DNA of 64,000 nt from Lachnospiraceae bacterium oral taxon 500 (GTDB lineage Bacteria > Bacillota > Clostridia > Lachnospirales > Vallitaleaceae): NCBI GenBank assembly GCA_002999035.1, contig CP027241.1:2804195-2868194 (forward strand), in the 5' to 3' direction. How positions within the stretch are numbered: position 1 is the first letter of the stretch; each line of letters starts with the position of its first letter. The notes below the pieces were generated by a model. The model did no database searches. It was not told where the DNA came from and worked only from the letters and a program-made list of their open reading frames with translations. A program made the translations under genes and the position numbers. Positions 56,502 through 64,000 of this stretch are shown piece by piece.

Positions 56502-57143
56502 TTACTTATACGGATTGGTCCCGAACTTATCGGCAACAATCGCAATCTGTTCATCCGTCAAAAGGTTGGGTTTGCCCATACTTTTGGTAATGCAGACGAG
56601 CTTGGCGACAAACTCTAAATGCTCGGCAATGGCAAACGCCCGCTCTAAGCTTGGACCGGCGGTCAGCACGCCATGATTCCCCAACAGGCAGGCGCCGTTA
56701 TCACCCATCGCTTCCAGCGCATACTGTGCCAGCTCCGGCGTACCATAAGTTGCGTACTTTGAGCATTTTGCCCCTCTTCCGGCAATGGCCAGCATATAAT
56801 GTACCGGCTCAAGATCCCAGCCCATGCAGGCAATCGCCGTGCAGTAAATCGAATGGGTATGGACGATCGCGTTCACATCCGGCCGATTCCGATAAACCAA
56901 CAAATGCATATTGATCTCGGTAGACGGACGGCGAATCCCATCTTTAATATTGCCGTCCAAATCCATGATAACCACATCCTCCGGCCGGATATCGGCATAG
57001 TCCATACTGCTTGGCGTCAGCGCCACCAGCCCCTGCTCGCGGTCATAAATACTGATATTACCGCCGCTGCCGGTAGTCAGCCCCCGCTCAATCATCCGTT
57101 TACCGTATTCAACAATATCTTTTCTTTCTCTTTCCAATAACAT
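56502..57143 (-). CDS. Class II aldolase (FucA/DrdA-like)
   Basis: 213 residues, the length of L-fuculose-1-phosphate aldolase. GLTTGSGGNISIYD (about 25-38) binds phosphate. NAIVHTHSIYCTA (about 90) gives two Zn ligands and LLGNHGVLTAG (about 150) the third. It splits a ketose-1-phosphate into DHAP and an aldehyde. Neighbours are a nucleoside ABC importer and two nucleoside phosphorylases, with no fucose genes, so a 5-deoxyribulose- or ribulose-type phosphate from nucleoside salvage is a reasonable substrate guess. It is last in the operon, 37 bp after a permease. Confidence 0.88.
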   Translation of the reverse strand: MLLERERKDIVEYGKRMIERGLTTGSGGNISIYDREQGLVALTPSSMDYADIRPEDVVIMDLDGNIKDGIRRPSTEINMHLLVYRNRPDVNAIVHTHSIYCTAIACMGWDLEPVHYMLAIAGRGAKCSKYATYGTPELAQYALEAMGDNGACLLGNHGVLTAGPSLERAFAIAEHLEFVAKLVCITKSMGKPNLLTDEQIAIVADKFGTNPYK

Positions 57144-57180
57144 AATTCTACTCCTTATCCATAGAAAATCATTTATTCTC

Positions 57181-58083
57181 TTATTGCTTCACTGTTCTCT
57201 TTTGTCTTTTCCGGCTGAAAACAATCAAAGCCAGAATCGTGGAAATATACGGAACCGATTGGGTCAGCTGGGCCGGAATTCGGTTTTGCATAATGGAAGC
57301 AAAGGTATCGCAAAAACCAAAAAACATACTGGCAATCACGATTAGAACCGGATTATTCTGCCCCAGGTTACAAGCCGCCATGCCGATAAAACCGCGGCCG
57401 GCCGTCATATTTTCCGTAAACAGCGTAACCTGCCCCATACTGAGCGCCACGCCGCCGAAGCCGCATAAGCAGCCAGAAACAATGACTGAAATAATCCGCA
57501 GCCGCAGCGCCGAAATACCCATCGACTCGGCTGCTTCCCGCTTCACGCCGACCGACAGCATATGATAACCACTGACGGTTTTAAACAAATAAATGAACAT
57601 CACGACGGCAATTCCATACGCCAAATAATCCAGCAAAGACAAATTGCCAAACAGCGTGGACAAATACGGAATCTGGCTGATAACCGGCAATTTTACCTTG
57701 TGAAGCGGAATCAGTGCCGGATTTTTAAAACTGCCCTTGACCCCAAATATCACAAACAGCAAAATAGAAGTCAGCGCTCCCACTAAGAGATTGACCGACG
57801 TCCCGATAACGATATCGGCCGCATTAAAGCGCACCTGTAAGACTGCCACCAGCACACCGACCAATCCGCCGGCCACTACCGCCGCCAGCACCGCCAGCAC
57901 TGTACTGTGGGTAAGCCAGTTGACTGCTATTCCTACAAAGGAACCAATCAGCATCTGACCTTCCAGCGCGACATTAAATACGCCCGCCCGAGTGCAGATG
58001 GCGCTGGCCAAAGCCGCCATCATAATCGGCGTGGTCGAACGCAGCGCGGAATTGACCACCGTTAAAATAAAGTTTAAGTCCAT
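57181..58083 (-). CDS. nupQ: Nucleoside ABC transporter permease (NupQ-like)
   Basis: 300 residues with about eight to ten membrane segments, BPD_transp_2 family. TPIMMAALASAICTRAGVFN and ALEGQMLIGSFVG near the start and GRGFIGMAACNLGQNNPVL near residue 230 are typical of the Nup/YufQ permeases that pair with BMP lipoproteins. Its start overlaps the other permease gene by ten bases. Confidence 0.9.
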   Translation of the reverse strand: MDLNFILTVVNSALRSTTPIMMAALASAICTRAGVFNVALEGQMLIGSFVGIAVNWLTHSTVLAVLAAVVAGGLVGVLVAVLQVRFNAADIVIGTSVNLLVGALTSILLFVIFGVKGSFKNPALIPLHKVKLPVISQIPYLSTLFGNLSLLDYLAYGIAVVMFIYLFKTVSGYHMLSVGVKREAAESMGISALRLRIISVIVSGCLCGFGGVALSMGQVTLFTENMTAGRGFIGMAACNLGQNNPVLIVIASMFFGFCDTFASIMQNRIPAQLTQSVPYISTILALIVFSRKRQKRTVKQ

Positions 58084-59171
58084 GAACCATCACCTGCCTT
58101 TTTGGAAGCAGCCAGCGCTTTGCGCTTGCGTTTTTTTCGAAAATCTGCAAATAAATGCACCGATACAAAGAGCATAATCGTTGACTGAATCAGCGTTGCC
58201 ACCTGTACCGGGATTCCGGTCGACAACTGAATGTTTTGGCCGCCAACCTGCATGCCCGCTAAAAAAATGGAAGTAAAGAAAGCACCCACCGGATGAAGGG
58301 CAGAAATAAGTCCCGCCATCAGCCCCGTCCAGGCATAGCTGGTCGACGTAAACATGCTTTCGGCAAAGCGGAACTTAATGCCAAAAATCTCCAACATTCC
58401 AGCCATCGCCGCAATCGCCCCGCTCAATGCCATGGTCGCATACATCACACGTCCCTTATTCACACCGCCATACTGCGCAAAGACCGGATTCAGGCCGGTC
58501 ATTTTCGACTCATAGCCAAACTTTGTTTTGGAAATAACAAACATCAGTGCTATGACCAAACCAATGACCAAAAAAAAGCCTAAATTGAAGGGCTTATCCG
58601 GTAAAATCCGAGGCAGATGCATGGCTGCCGGTATTTCCTTCGTTTGAATGGCATAGCTGTTAGCCGTATCCCGCAGCGGAAAATTAATAAAGTATGAAGT
58701 AATATAAGTGGCAATATAGTTCATCATCAAAGTGGAAATGACAATTGACACATTAAACTTATCGTAAATAAAGGCAGCAAACATGGCATAGAGCGCACCA
58801 GCCGCCATACCGCAGGCGGCAGCAACAATCACTACCAAAAAGGTAGGGCCCGGCATATAGACCGCTACCAAAGTTCCGGCAAAAGCGCCGAATGTCATTT
58901 GCCCCTCTACGCCGAGATTGATATAACCGGCCCGCCAAGCCGCCACAATCGCCAGCGAACAGGCAATGATCGGCACACTCCTGGTCAGCGACTGCAAAAG
59001 ATAATGCAGCGTAAAAAAAGATTTTTGAAACATGGTAATATAAATGGACACCGGATTATATCCGACAACCACAATCACGCCCGCACCGACCAAAAGCCCT
59101 AAAACAATGGCCAACAACGGCTGCCACAGGACGTTTTTTAAGTAGACAATCATTTTTTTTATTTCAGCCAT
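58074..59171 (-). CDS. nupP: Nucleoside ABC transporter permease (NupP-like)
   Basis: 365 residues, about ten membrane segments. AAWRAGYINLGVEGQMTFGA (residues about 80-100) is the family signature. It forms the membrane channel with the second permease. It overlaps the ATPase gene by eight bases upstream and NupQ by ten downstream. The C-terminus is strongly basic (RKKRKRKALAASKK), consistent with a cytoplasmic end. Confidence 0.9.
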   Translation of the reverse strand: MAEIKKMIVYLKNVLWQPLLAIVLGLLVGAGVIVVVGYNPVSIYITMFQKSFFTLHYLLQSLTRSVPIIACSLAIVAAWRAGYINLGVEGQMTFGAFAGTLVAVYMPGPTFLVVIVAAACGMAAGALYAMFAAFIYDKFNVSIVISTLMMNYIATYITSYFINFPLRDTANSYAIQTKEIPAAMHLPRILPDKPFNLGFFLVIGLVIALMFVISKTKFGYESKMTGLNPVFAQYGGVNKGRVMYATMALSGAIAAMAGMLEIFGIKFRFAESMFTSTSYAWTGLMAGLISALHPVGAFFTSIFLAGMQVGGQNIQLSTGIPVQVATLIQSTIMLFVSVHLFADFRKKRKRKALAASKKAGDGSWT

Positions 59172-60681
59172 CCAGGGTTCCTCCCATCATTAAAATTCCG
59201 ACCTTATCCGGCGCCGCTTCCGCTCTGGTCAGTTCGCCGTTGATCCGGCCGTCATACATCACATACACGCGGTCGGAGAGCTTTAAAAGTTCCGACAAAT
59301 CAGAAGAAACCAACAGAATTGCCTCGCCCGCCGCCCGCTGTGCCAGTACCTGATTATGGATGAACTCCATAGCGCCGATATCAACGCCCCGGGTTGGCTC
59401 GGAAATAATCAAAAGATTGGCATTATGACTGATTTCCCGTGCCACGATCAGCTTCTGCAAATTACCGCCTGACAGCTCGCCCGCCGCCTGCTGCTGGGAA
59501 GAATATTTAACATCATATTGCTTCAGCAAATCACCGAAGCATTCCGCCATGGTTTTGTGCTGCAAAATGCCGCCGCGGTTAAAACAGGCTTCGTTTTGAT
59601 GTGCCATCAACATGGTTTCGCTTAAAGAAGCTTTTAAAGCGCAGCCCATGGTATTGCGATCCTCCGGCACATACGCACAGCCAGCCTCGCGAATAGTGCG
59701 AACGTCAAGTCCCTGAATTTCCCGGCCGGATAAGCGAATCCGTCCGCTGTCGGCGCAAGTCAATCCGACAATGGCATGCAAAAGTTCCGTCTGCCCGTTA
59801 CCGGACACCCCGGCAATGCCGACAATCTCGCCCGCGCTGACATGCAGGCTGCAATCTTTCAAAATCGGCTTGCCCGCTTCGCCGTTCATGACCAGGTGTT
59901 CTACTTCCAGCACCCTTTCTCCGATTTCGGCCGGTGAAATCTGCGTTTCTGCAATCTCCCGGCCAACCATCATGGCCGACAGCTCTTTGACACTGGTTTC
60001 AGCCGTTTTGACCGTAGCAATGTGCCGTCCGCCGCGCATCACCACGCAGCGGTCACTGACCGCCATGACTTCATTTAATTTATGCGTAATCAAAATAATG
60101 CTTTTGCCCATTTTAGCCAAATGTCGGAGTGTATCCAAAAGCCCTTCCACTTCCTGCGGCGTCAGCACCGCCGAAGGCTCGTCAAAAATAATAATATCGG
60201 CACTTTGATAGAGCACCTTCAGAATTTCGCAGCGCTGCTGCAGACCAACCGGACAGTCGTGCACCAGTAAATCCGGATCAATCGCCAGACCATAGCGCTT
60301 ACTCAGCGTCGCCACCTCTTCCCGAGCCTTTTTTCGGTCAAAAAACAAACGTGACCGCCGGGGTTCATTGCCAAAAACAACATTTTCCGCCACAGTAAAG
60401 GGCGGCAGCAGCATAAAGTTTTGCTGTACCATGCCGATTCCGTTTTTCATAGCATCCTGCGGCGTTTTAAAAACCTTTTTTTCACCGCGCAGGATAATTT
60501 CCCCGGCCGTCGGCTGCTCCAGGCCGTATAAGATTTTCATAATAGTTGATTTGCCGGCACCGTTCTCGCCGACAACCGCCAAAATCTCCGATTCAGCCAA
60601 TTCCAGTCCCATATCGTCATTGGCCAGTACGCCATTACCGTATATCTTAGTGATATGCTTCATTTCCAGTAACAGTTCCAA
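59164..60681 (-). CDS. nupO: Nucleoside ABC transporter ATPase, double domain (NupO-like)
   Basis: 505 residues: two ABC domains in one chain. The first has Walker A GENGAGKSTIMKIL and Walker B IIIFDEPSAVLTP. The second has a degenerate Walker A (GVSGNGQTELL) and a good signature (LSGGNLQKLIVARE), as usual in the sugar/nucleoside class. The longest frame starts at TTG very close to GAGGTG; an internal ATG six codons later (MKHITKIYG) is a possible true start. It powers uptake with BmpA-like protein and the two permeases. Confidence 0.92.
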   Translation of the reverse strand: MELLLEMKHITKIYGNGVLANDDMGLELAESEILAVVGENGAGKSTIMKILYGLEQPTAGEIILRGEKKVFKTPQDAMKNGIGMVQQNFMLLPPFTVAENVVFGNEPRRSRLFFDRKKAREEVATLSKRYGLAIDPDLLVHDCPVGLQQRCEILKVLYQSADIIIFDEPSAVLTPQEVEGLLDTLRHLAKMGKSIILITHKLNEVMAVSDRCVVMRGGRHIATVKTAETSVKELSAMMVGREIAETQISPAEIGERVLEVEHLVMNGEAGKPILKDCSLHVSAGEIVGIAGVSGNGQTELLHAIVGLTCADSGRIRLSGREIQGLDVRTIREAGCAYVPEDRNTMGCALKASLSETMLMAHQNEACFNRGGILQHKTMAECFGDLLKQYDVKYSSQQQAAGELSGGNLQKLIVAREISHNANLLIISEPTRGVDIGAMEFIHNQVLAQRAAGEAILLVSSDLSELLKLSDRVYVMYDGRINGELTRAEAAPDKVGILMMGGTLDG

Positions 60682-60719
60682 TCACCTCAATCCCTTGTCA
60701 TGCCGTTACAGGCAGCAAA

Positions 60720-60757
60720 CGGCAGAAGAATACTGTTAAAACCTTATTCTTCTGCCG
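60720..60757 (-). promoter_or_regulatory. Intercistronic hairpin between bmpA-like gene and ATPase gene
   Basis: Perfect 13-base arms (60720-60732, 60745-60757) with a 12-nt loop. On the minus strand only TTT follows, so it is a weak terminator or mRNA-stabilising stem. This would let the binding protein be made in excess over the transporter core. Confidence 0.6.
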
Positions 60758-60786
60758 CGTCTGCCGTTTTGCTTACCTATCGTTTC

Positions 60787-61872
60787 CTATTTACCGTACT
60801 CTTCTTCGGTCGGGAAATTCCTCATGTCCAGCTTGCCGGTCCGGATGTCTTCCGCTGCCGCTTTGATGGCCTTCAGGGATTCCTCGCTGATTTTATCGCT
60901 CATCGGATTCTTGCTGTCGTGCGTGATGTAAACCGCGCCAATCGTACCCTCGGCAATACCCCATTCCTCGTTATCAGCCGACCACTTATCTTCCATGTAT
61001 AACTGGCAGACATATTCCAGCGTTGCTTTCGTATCTTTAATCTGACAGCTGACAACATAGGGATTATCCGGTGTGGTCAAATCCACGTCCTGACCGGAAG
61101 TACAAAAGCCTTTTTCCAAAGCCGCTTCAAATACACCGCTGTCGCCGCCGGCTGCTGCCGCATTAATGAACCGGGCACCGGCCGCGTATTGCTGCAAAGC
61201 GTATTCCTTGGCCTTGGCCGGATCATTGTAGTTACCAGTATAGTTAAAGGTAAAGGTCGCCTCCGGATCAATAGCTTTTACGCCTTCTTGATAGCCGTAG
61301 CGCCATTTCCAAGAACCCGGACCCTGATTGACGTGAACTGCACCATACATATGCTCACCCTTATCCATAACCGAAGCCGCAATCATGCCGATCAAATATG
61401 CGCCTTCCTGCTCACGGTAAGAAATACATTTAACATTGGCCGCATCAACAGTTGAGTCAACCAAAGCATAGTCGCATTTGTCTGGGAACTCCTGCGCAAT
61501 CTTATTCAGCGCTTCGCCGCCCTGCCATCCGCCAACGATAATCAGGTCATAGTTTTCTTCAACCAGCGACCGGATCGCGTCTTCGTAAGCAGCGCTGTCG
61601 GCACATTCGGCTACCGTCTTTTCAAAACCGTACTTTTCGGCCGCCGCGTTTAAGCCGTCAATCATGCTCAGCACAAAAACCTGTGTACCGGCCACGTCAC
61701 AAACCAGCGCGATTTTCTTTTTGGCCGCATCGGTCTGTGTTTCTTTGCCGGAAGCCTCCTTGGATGTGTCCTTGGCTGTGTCCTTGGCTGAATTATCAGC
61801 CGGAGCCTTTGCCGCCTCGCCGCAGCCTACTAACAGCAGCAGTGCTAATACCAGTGCAATTAACTTTTTCAT
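60787..61872 (-). CDS. bmpA: BMP-family nucleoside-binding lipoprotein
   Basis: 361 residues. Residues 1-17 are a lipoprotein signal (LALVLALLLLVGCGEAAK; lipid-bearing Cys at 17). A low-complexity Asp/Lys/Thr linker follows to about residue 50. KKIALVCDVAGTQVFVLSMIDG starts the binding domain, and VGGWQGGEALNKIA, GMIAASVM and NAAAAGGDSG are typical of BMP proteins that bind purine nucleosides. It delivers substrate to the NupO/P/Q-like transporter. AGGAGG precedes ATG. A large branched palindrome lies just upstream in the leader. Confidence 0.93.
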   Translation of the reverse strand: MKKLIALVLALLLLVGCGEAAKAPADNSAKDTAKDTSKEASGKETQTDAAKKKIALVCDVAGTQVFVLSMIDGLNAAAEKYGFEKTVAECADSAAYEDAIRSLVEENYDLIIVGGWQGGEALNKIAQEFPDKCDYALVDSTVDAANVKCISYREQEGAYLIGMIAASVMDKGEHMYGAVHVNQGPGSWKWRYGYQEGVKAIDPEATFTFNYTGNYNDPAKAKEYALQQYAAGARFINAAAAGGDSGVFEAALEKGFCTSGQDVDLTTPDNPYVVSCQIKDTKATLEYVCQLYMEDKWSADNEEWGIAEGTIGAVYITHDSKNPMSDKISEESLKAIKAAAEDIRTGKLDMRNFPTEEEYGK

Positions 61873-61899
61873 AAAAATTTCCTCCTTTTATTTGGTTAC

Positions 61900-62038
61900 A
61901 GTTCAGACAAGCAGGTATTTCGGAACGATAGGACAGAAGAGCTTGCTCCTTATTGTCCTATCGTTCCGAAATACCTATTTGCTTAACGCTTTCACATGTC
62001 ATTCGCTTTCTGTGAATGACAAGTGGCTTGTCTGAACT
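61900..62038. repeat. Branched palindrome in the bmpA leader
   Basis: Outer arms 61900-61912 and 62026-62038 (AGTTCAGACAAGC and its complement) are perfect. Inside are a perfect 23-base hairpin (61913-61935 with 61954-61976) and a 12-base hairpin with one mismatch (61993-62004 with 62014-62025). The hairpins abut the outer stem, so DNA or RNA could fold into a three-way junction. It ends 28 bp before the bmpA start. Confidence 0.85.
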
Positions 62039-62056
62039 ATAGATTTACCTTATTTA

Positions 62057-62149
62057 CTCAACTTTCCCCTGATCGAAGTGCTTCGCACTTCTGCCCGGGT
62101 GGGCGGTCTGCCTAAAAAAGACTGTTCTGACTAACATGGGAAAGTTGAA
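62057..62149. repeat. Dispersed TIR/hairpin repeat, compact complete copy
   Basis: Ends CTCAACTTTCCC and GGGAAAGTTGA form inverted repeats. Inside, in reverse orientation to the 16422 copy, are one GAAGTGC/GCACTTC hairpin module with CCCGGGTGGGC and the TTTTTTAGGCAGA-type stretch. At 93 bp it is the clearest minimal copy. It lies just beyond the purine nucleoside phosphorylase stop. Confidence 0.9.
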
Positions 62150-62159
62150 TTATTTATTT

Positions 62160-62987
62160 TCACAGATTGTGCACAATAGAAAGCATCAATTTTTGAAACT
62201 TTCCGGCCGAAAGCTGCGCTGTTTCATCCACTTCCTCGGTGGTCAAGGGAACTCCCAGCACACCGGCTGCCATGTTGCTGATCAGCGACAGCCCCAGCAC
62301 CTTCATACCGCAGTGAGCCGCTGTCAAAGCTTCCGTCACCGTTGACATACCCACCGCATCGGCACCCAAAATCCGATATGCCTTAATCTCCGCCGGCGTT
62401 TCAAACTGCGGGCCGGGTGCGTAAACATAAACACCCTCGCGCAAAGCAACCCCACATTCCTTCGCCGCCTGCCGGGCTACCTCCTGCAAGGCCTTGGTAT
62501 ACATATCACTGACATCAAAGAAGCGCGGCCCCAACTCTTTCACATTCGGTCCGCGCAAGGGGCTCGCACCCATCAGCTTGATATGATCGCGAATCAGCAT
62601 AATATCGCCGGCACAAAAATCTTCATTAATTCCGCCGGCGGCATTGGTCAAAATAATTGTTTCCACACCCAGCAGCTTAAAGACCCGCACCGGAATAACC
62701 AATTGCTCAAAATCATAGCCCTCATAATAGTGGAAACGGCCGGACATACAAACCACTTCCCGCCCAGCTAATTTGCCGAATATCAATTTTCCGGCATGGG
62801 ACTCAACCGTAGACAACAGGAAGTTCGGGATATCCTGATAGTCAATCACCACCTGCTCCTCAATTAAATCGGATAAGTCGCCCAGGCAGCTTCCCAATAC
62901 AATCGCAACTTTAGGGCGAATCGTCACCTTCGAGCGTAAAAAATCAGCACTCTTCTGAAAAAACTCGACCGTATAAGTTTGTTTCAC
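62160..62987 (-). CDS. punA: Purine nucleoside phosphorylase
   Basis: 275 residues, trimeric PNP family. It phosphorolyses inosine, guanosine and relatives to base and ribose-1-phosphate. VAIVLGSCLGDLSDLIE (phosphate loop, Cys where Gly is usual), AGGINEDFCAGDIMLI, GPQFETPAEI and VGMSTVTEALTA (base site) are present. The start is GTG with AAAGGAG six bases upstream, inside the end of the preceding gene (44-bp overlap), implying coupling. It feeds on nucleosides brought in by the downstream importer. Confidence 0.93.
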   Translation of the reverse strand: MKQTYTVEFFQKSADFLRSKVTIRPKVAIVLGSCLGDLSDLIEEQVVIDYQDIPNFLLSTVESHAGKLIFGKLAGREVVCMSGRFHYYEGYDFEQLVIPVRVFKLLGVETIILTNAAGGINEDFCAGDIMLIRDHIKLMGASPLRGPNVKELGPRFFDVSDMYTKALQEVARQAAKECGVALREGVYVYAPGPQFETPAEIKAYRILGADAVGMSTVTEALTAAHCGMKVLGLSLISNMAAGVLGVPLTTEEVDETAQLSAGKFQKLMLSIVHNL

Positions 62988-63786
62988 GCCTTACTCCTTT
63001 CTTTTCCTCATTTATCAGACTGCGGACAGCGCCGATCACCGTCCGGATGGAAGCTGCCATATCACGGCTGACTTCCACCGGCAATCCCGCCTTTTCCCTC
63101 TCTTTATTCCAAATAACATTCAGCACCGCACCACTGCGCATACCCAATACCTGAGCGGTCACAAACACCGCCGCGCACTCCATTTCGCTGGCAAGCGCCC
63201 CGGAGCGGAGCCATGACTCATATTTGGCATTCAGTTCGATATGCACCGGCATTCGGTCGGGGCTATGCTGGCCGTACAAAGAATCCTTGCTTTGCACAAC
63301 TCCCAGCCAAGTACTGCCTGACTCCCCAAGCGAGGCCTGACGAAGTGCCGCCGTCACCTCAAAATCCGGGACTGCCGGAAATTCCGGGTATACATATTGA
63401 CCGGTCGTTCCTTCCTGCCGAATCGCTCCGGTCGGAATGATTCGGTCGCCGCTTTTAACCGACAGCTGCATTCCGCCGCAGGTACCAATCCGGATAACCG
63501 TATGCACCCCGATCATATTTAATTCCTCAACACAAATCGCCGTTGACGGGCCGCCCATACCGGTAGAAATAACCAATATTTTCTCACCGTCAATCTCACC
63601 GGTGTAACTGGTATATTCCCGTTTCGCCGCCAGCGGTTTGGGATTTTGCAAATAACCGGCAATCAACTCAACCCGATCCGGATCGCCCGGCAAGATGGCA
63701 TAGCGGGCGCCGATGTCCTCGCCGATACCAATACTGGAACTGCCGGCAAATGATATTTTTCCGTTTGTTTCCAATTCCTTTTTCAT
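62944..63786 (-). CDS. Uridine phosphorylase-like nucleoside phosphorylase
   Basis: 280 residues, NP-I hexameric family. ARYAILPGDPDRVELIAGYL binds phosphate, VIRIGTCGGMQ is the ribose/phosphate loop, and ASEMECAAVFVTAQ the nucleoside site. Length and PGDPDR pattern fit uridine phosphorylase best, but purine members look similar. It is translated before punA with overlap. Together they cover pyrimidine and purine nucleosides. Confidence 0.88.
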   Translation of the reverse strand: MKKELETNGKISFAGSSSIGIGEDIGARYAILPGDPDRVELIAGYLQNPKPLAAKREYTSYTGEIDGEKILVISTGMGGPSTAICVEELNMIGVHTVIRIGTCGGMQLSVKSGDRIIPTGAIRQEGTTGQYVYPEFPAVPDFEVTAALRQASLGESGSTWLGVVQSKDSLYGQHSPDRMPVHIELNAKYESWLRSGALASEMECAAVFVTAQVLGMRSGAVLNVIWNKEREKAGLPVEVSRDMAASIRTVIGAVRSLINEEKKGVRRETNLYGRVFSEEC

Positions 63787-63936
63787 GGCTCAATTTTCCT
63801 CTGTCAAGCTCCGCTTTTCGCACGGAGGCGCACCCGTTCTCCTCTTTTTCAAGAATCCCGCCGCGCCGCTTCATACTTTTTGCCAAGCCACTGGCAAGTA
63901 CCGATTGCTCCCCTTTTCCGGGATATCAATCTTATT

Positions 63937-64000
63937 TTACGGCGTAGTGTCAATCGCTTTTTCCTTAAAATAAGATGCCAAATCATAAGGTGAAAAGATT
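63937..64000 (-). CDS. Possible C-terminal end of an upstream gene (partial)
   Basis: A minus-strand frame is open from the right edge to a TAA at 63937-63939, giving IFSPYDLASYFKEKAIDTTP. It is only 20 codons long, so the frame could be open by chance. The spacing to the uridine phosphorylase-like gene (150 bp) would fit an operon neighbour. No family is recognised. Confidence 0.3.
   Translation of the reverse strand, partial: IFSPYDLASYFKEKAIDTTP

Noticed and set aside
63937-64000. Confident assignment of a gene at the right edge
   Set aside because: Only 20 codons are visible, which can be open by chance; kept as a low-confidence partial feature without a function.

Overview
The window looks like chromosomal DNA of an anaerobic, moderate-GC Firmicute (Bacillota), most likely a gut-type Clostridia. 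The signs are strong AGGAGG-type ribosome sites, TTGACA/TATAAT promoters with 17-bp spacers, an oxygen-sensitive 2-hydroxyacyl-CoA dehydratase activase, hexuronate catabolism, PTS and BMP/Nup transport genes, a DUF4282 protein and tRNA genes without encoded CCA. The standard code is used (TGA serves as stop). Species assignment is inference only. Most genes lie on the minus strand.

Layout: 1-5242 holds a dehydratase activase (cut by the left edge), type 2 IPP isomerase, uridine kinase, a rhodanese and a zinc-ribbon membrane protein. 5411-5743 is a tandem array of structured repeats. 5744-11823 carries a phosphoesterase, a nucleoside phosphorylase-like gene, a DHHW/MBOAT acyl-transfer pair, a HAD phosphatase and a glutathione peroxidase flanked by repeats. 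12277-17910 and 26690-32342 are the two halves of a glucuronide pathway: GPH symporter, beta-glucuronidase and AraC regulator, then UxaC, UxuB, UxuA and a second AraC regulator. Together they would convert glucuronides to 2-keto-3-deoxygluconate.

Between those halves (18021-26305) sits one minus-strand operon of four DNA-processing genes: a TerB-N/TerB-C protein, a BrxD-like BREX ATPase, an Lhr/BrxH-like helicase and a UvrA2-type ABC ATPase without the UvrB-binding domain. It has its own promoter and terminator and is the best candidate for an undescribed defence or DNA-repair system. A second candidate is a 1,941-residue helicase/nuclease gene lying 17 bp upstream of a GAF-GGDEF-PAS-EAL gene (35740-44312).

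32339-35601 carries lipoate ligase, a lipoyl-domain E3 and OsmC. 44856-45810 carries QueH and two tRNA-Leu genes, one with the unusual anticodon AAG. 45917-51292 is a beta-glucoside PTS operon with a LicR-type regulator. 51790-55287 encodes a heterodimeric ABC exporter. 56502-63786 is a nucleoside import and phosphorolysis operon that ends in a class II aldolase.

A family of intergenic elements recurs at least eight times. Complete copies have CTCAACTTTCCC-type terminal inverted repeats and a variable number of internal GC-rich hairpin modules. Several other long perfect palindromes are also present. No rRNA, CRISPR array, transposase or phage gene was found.
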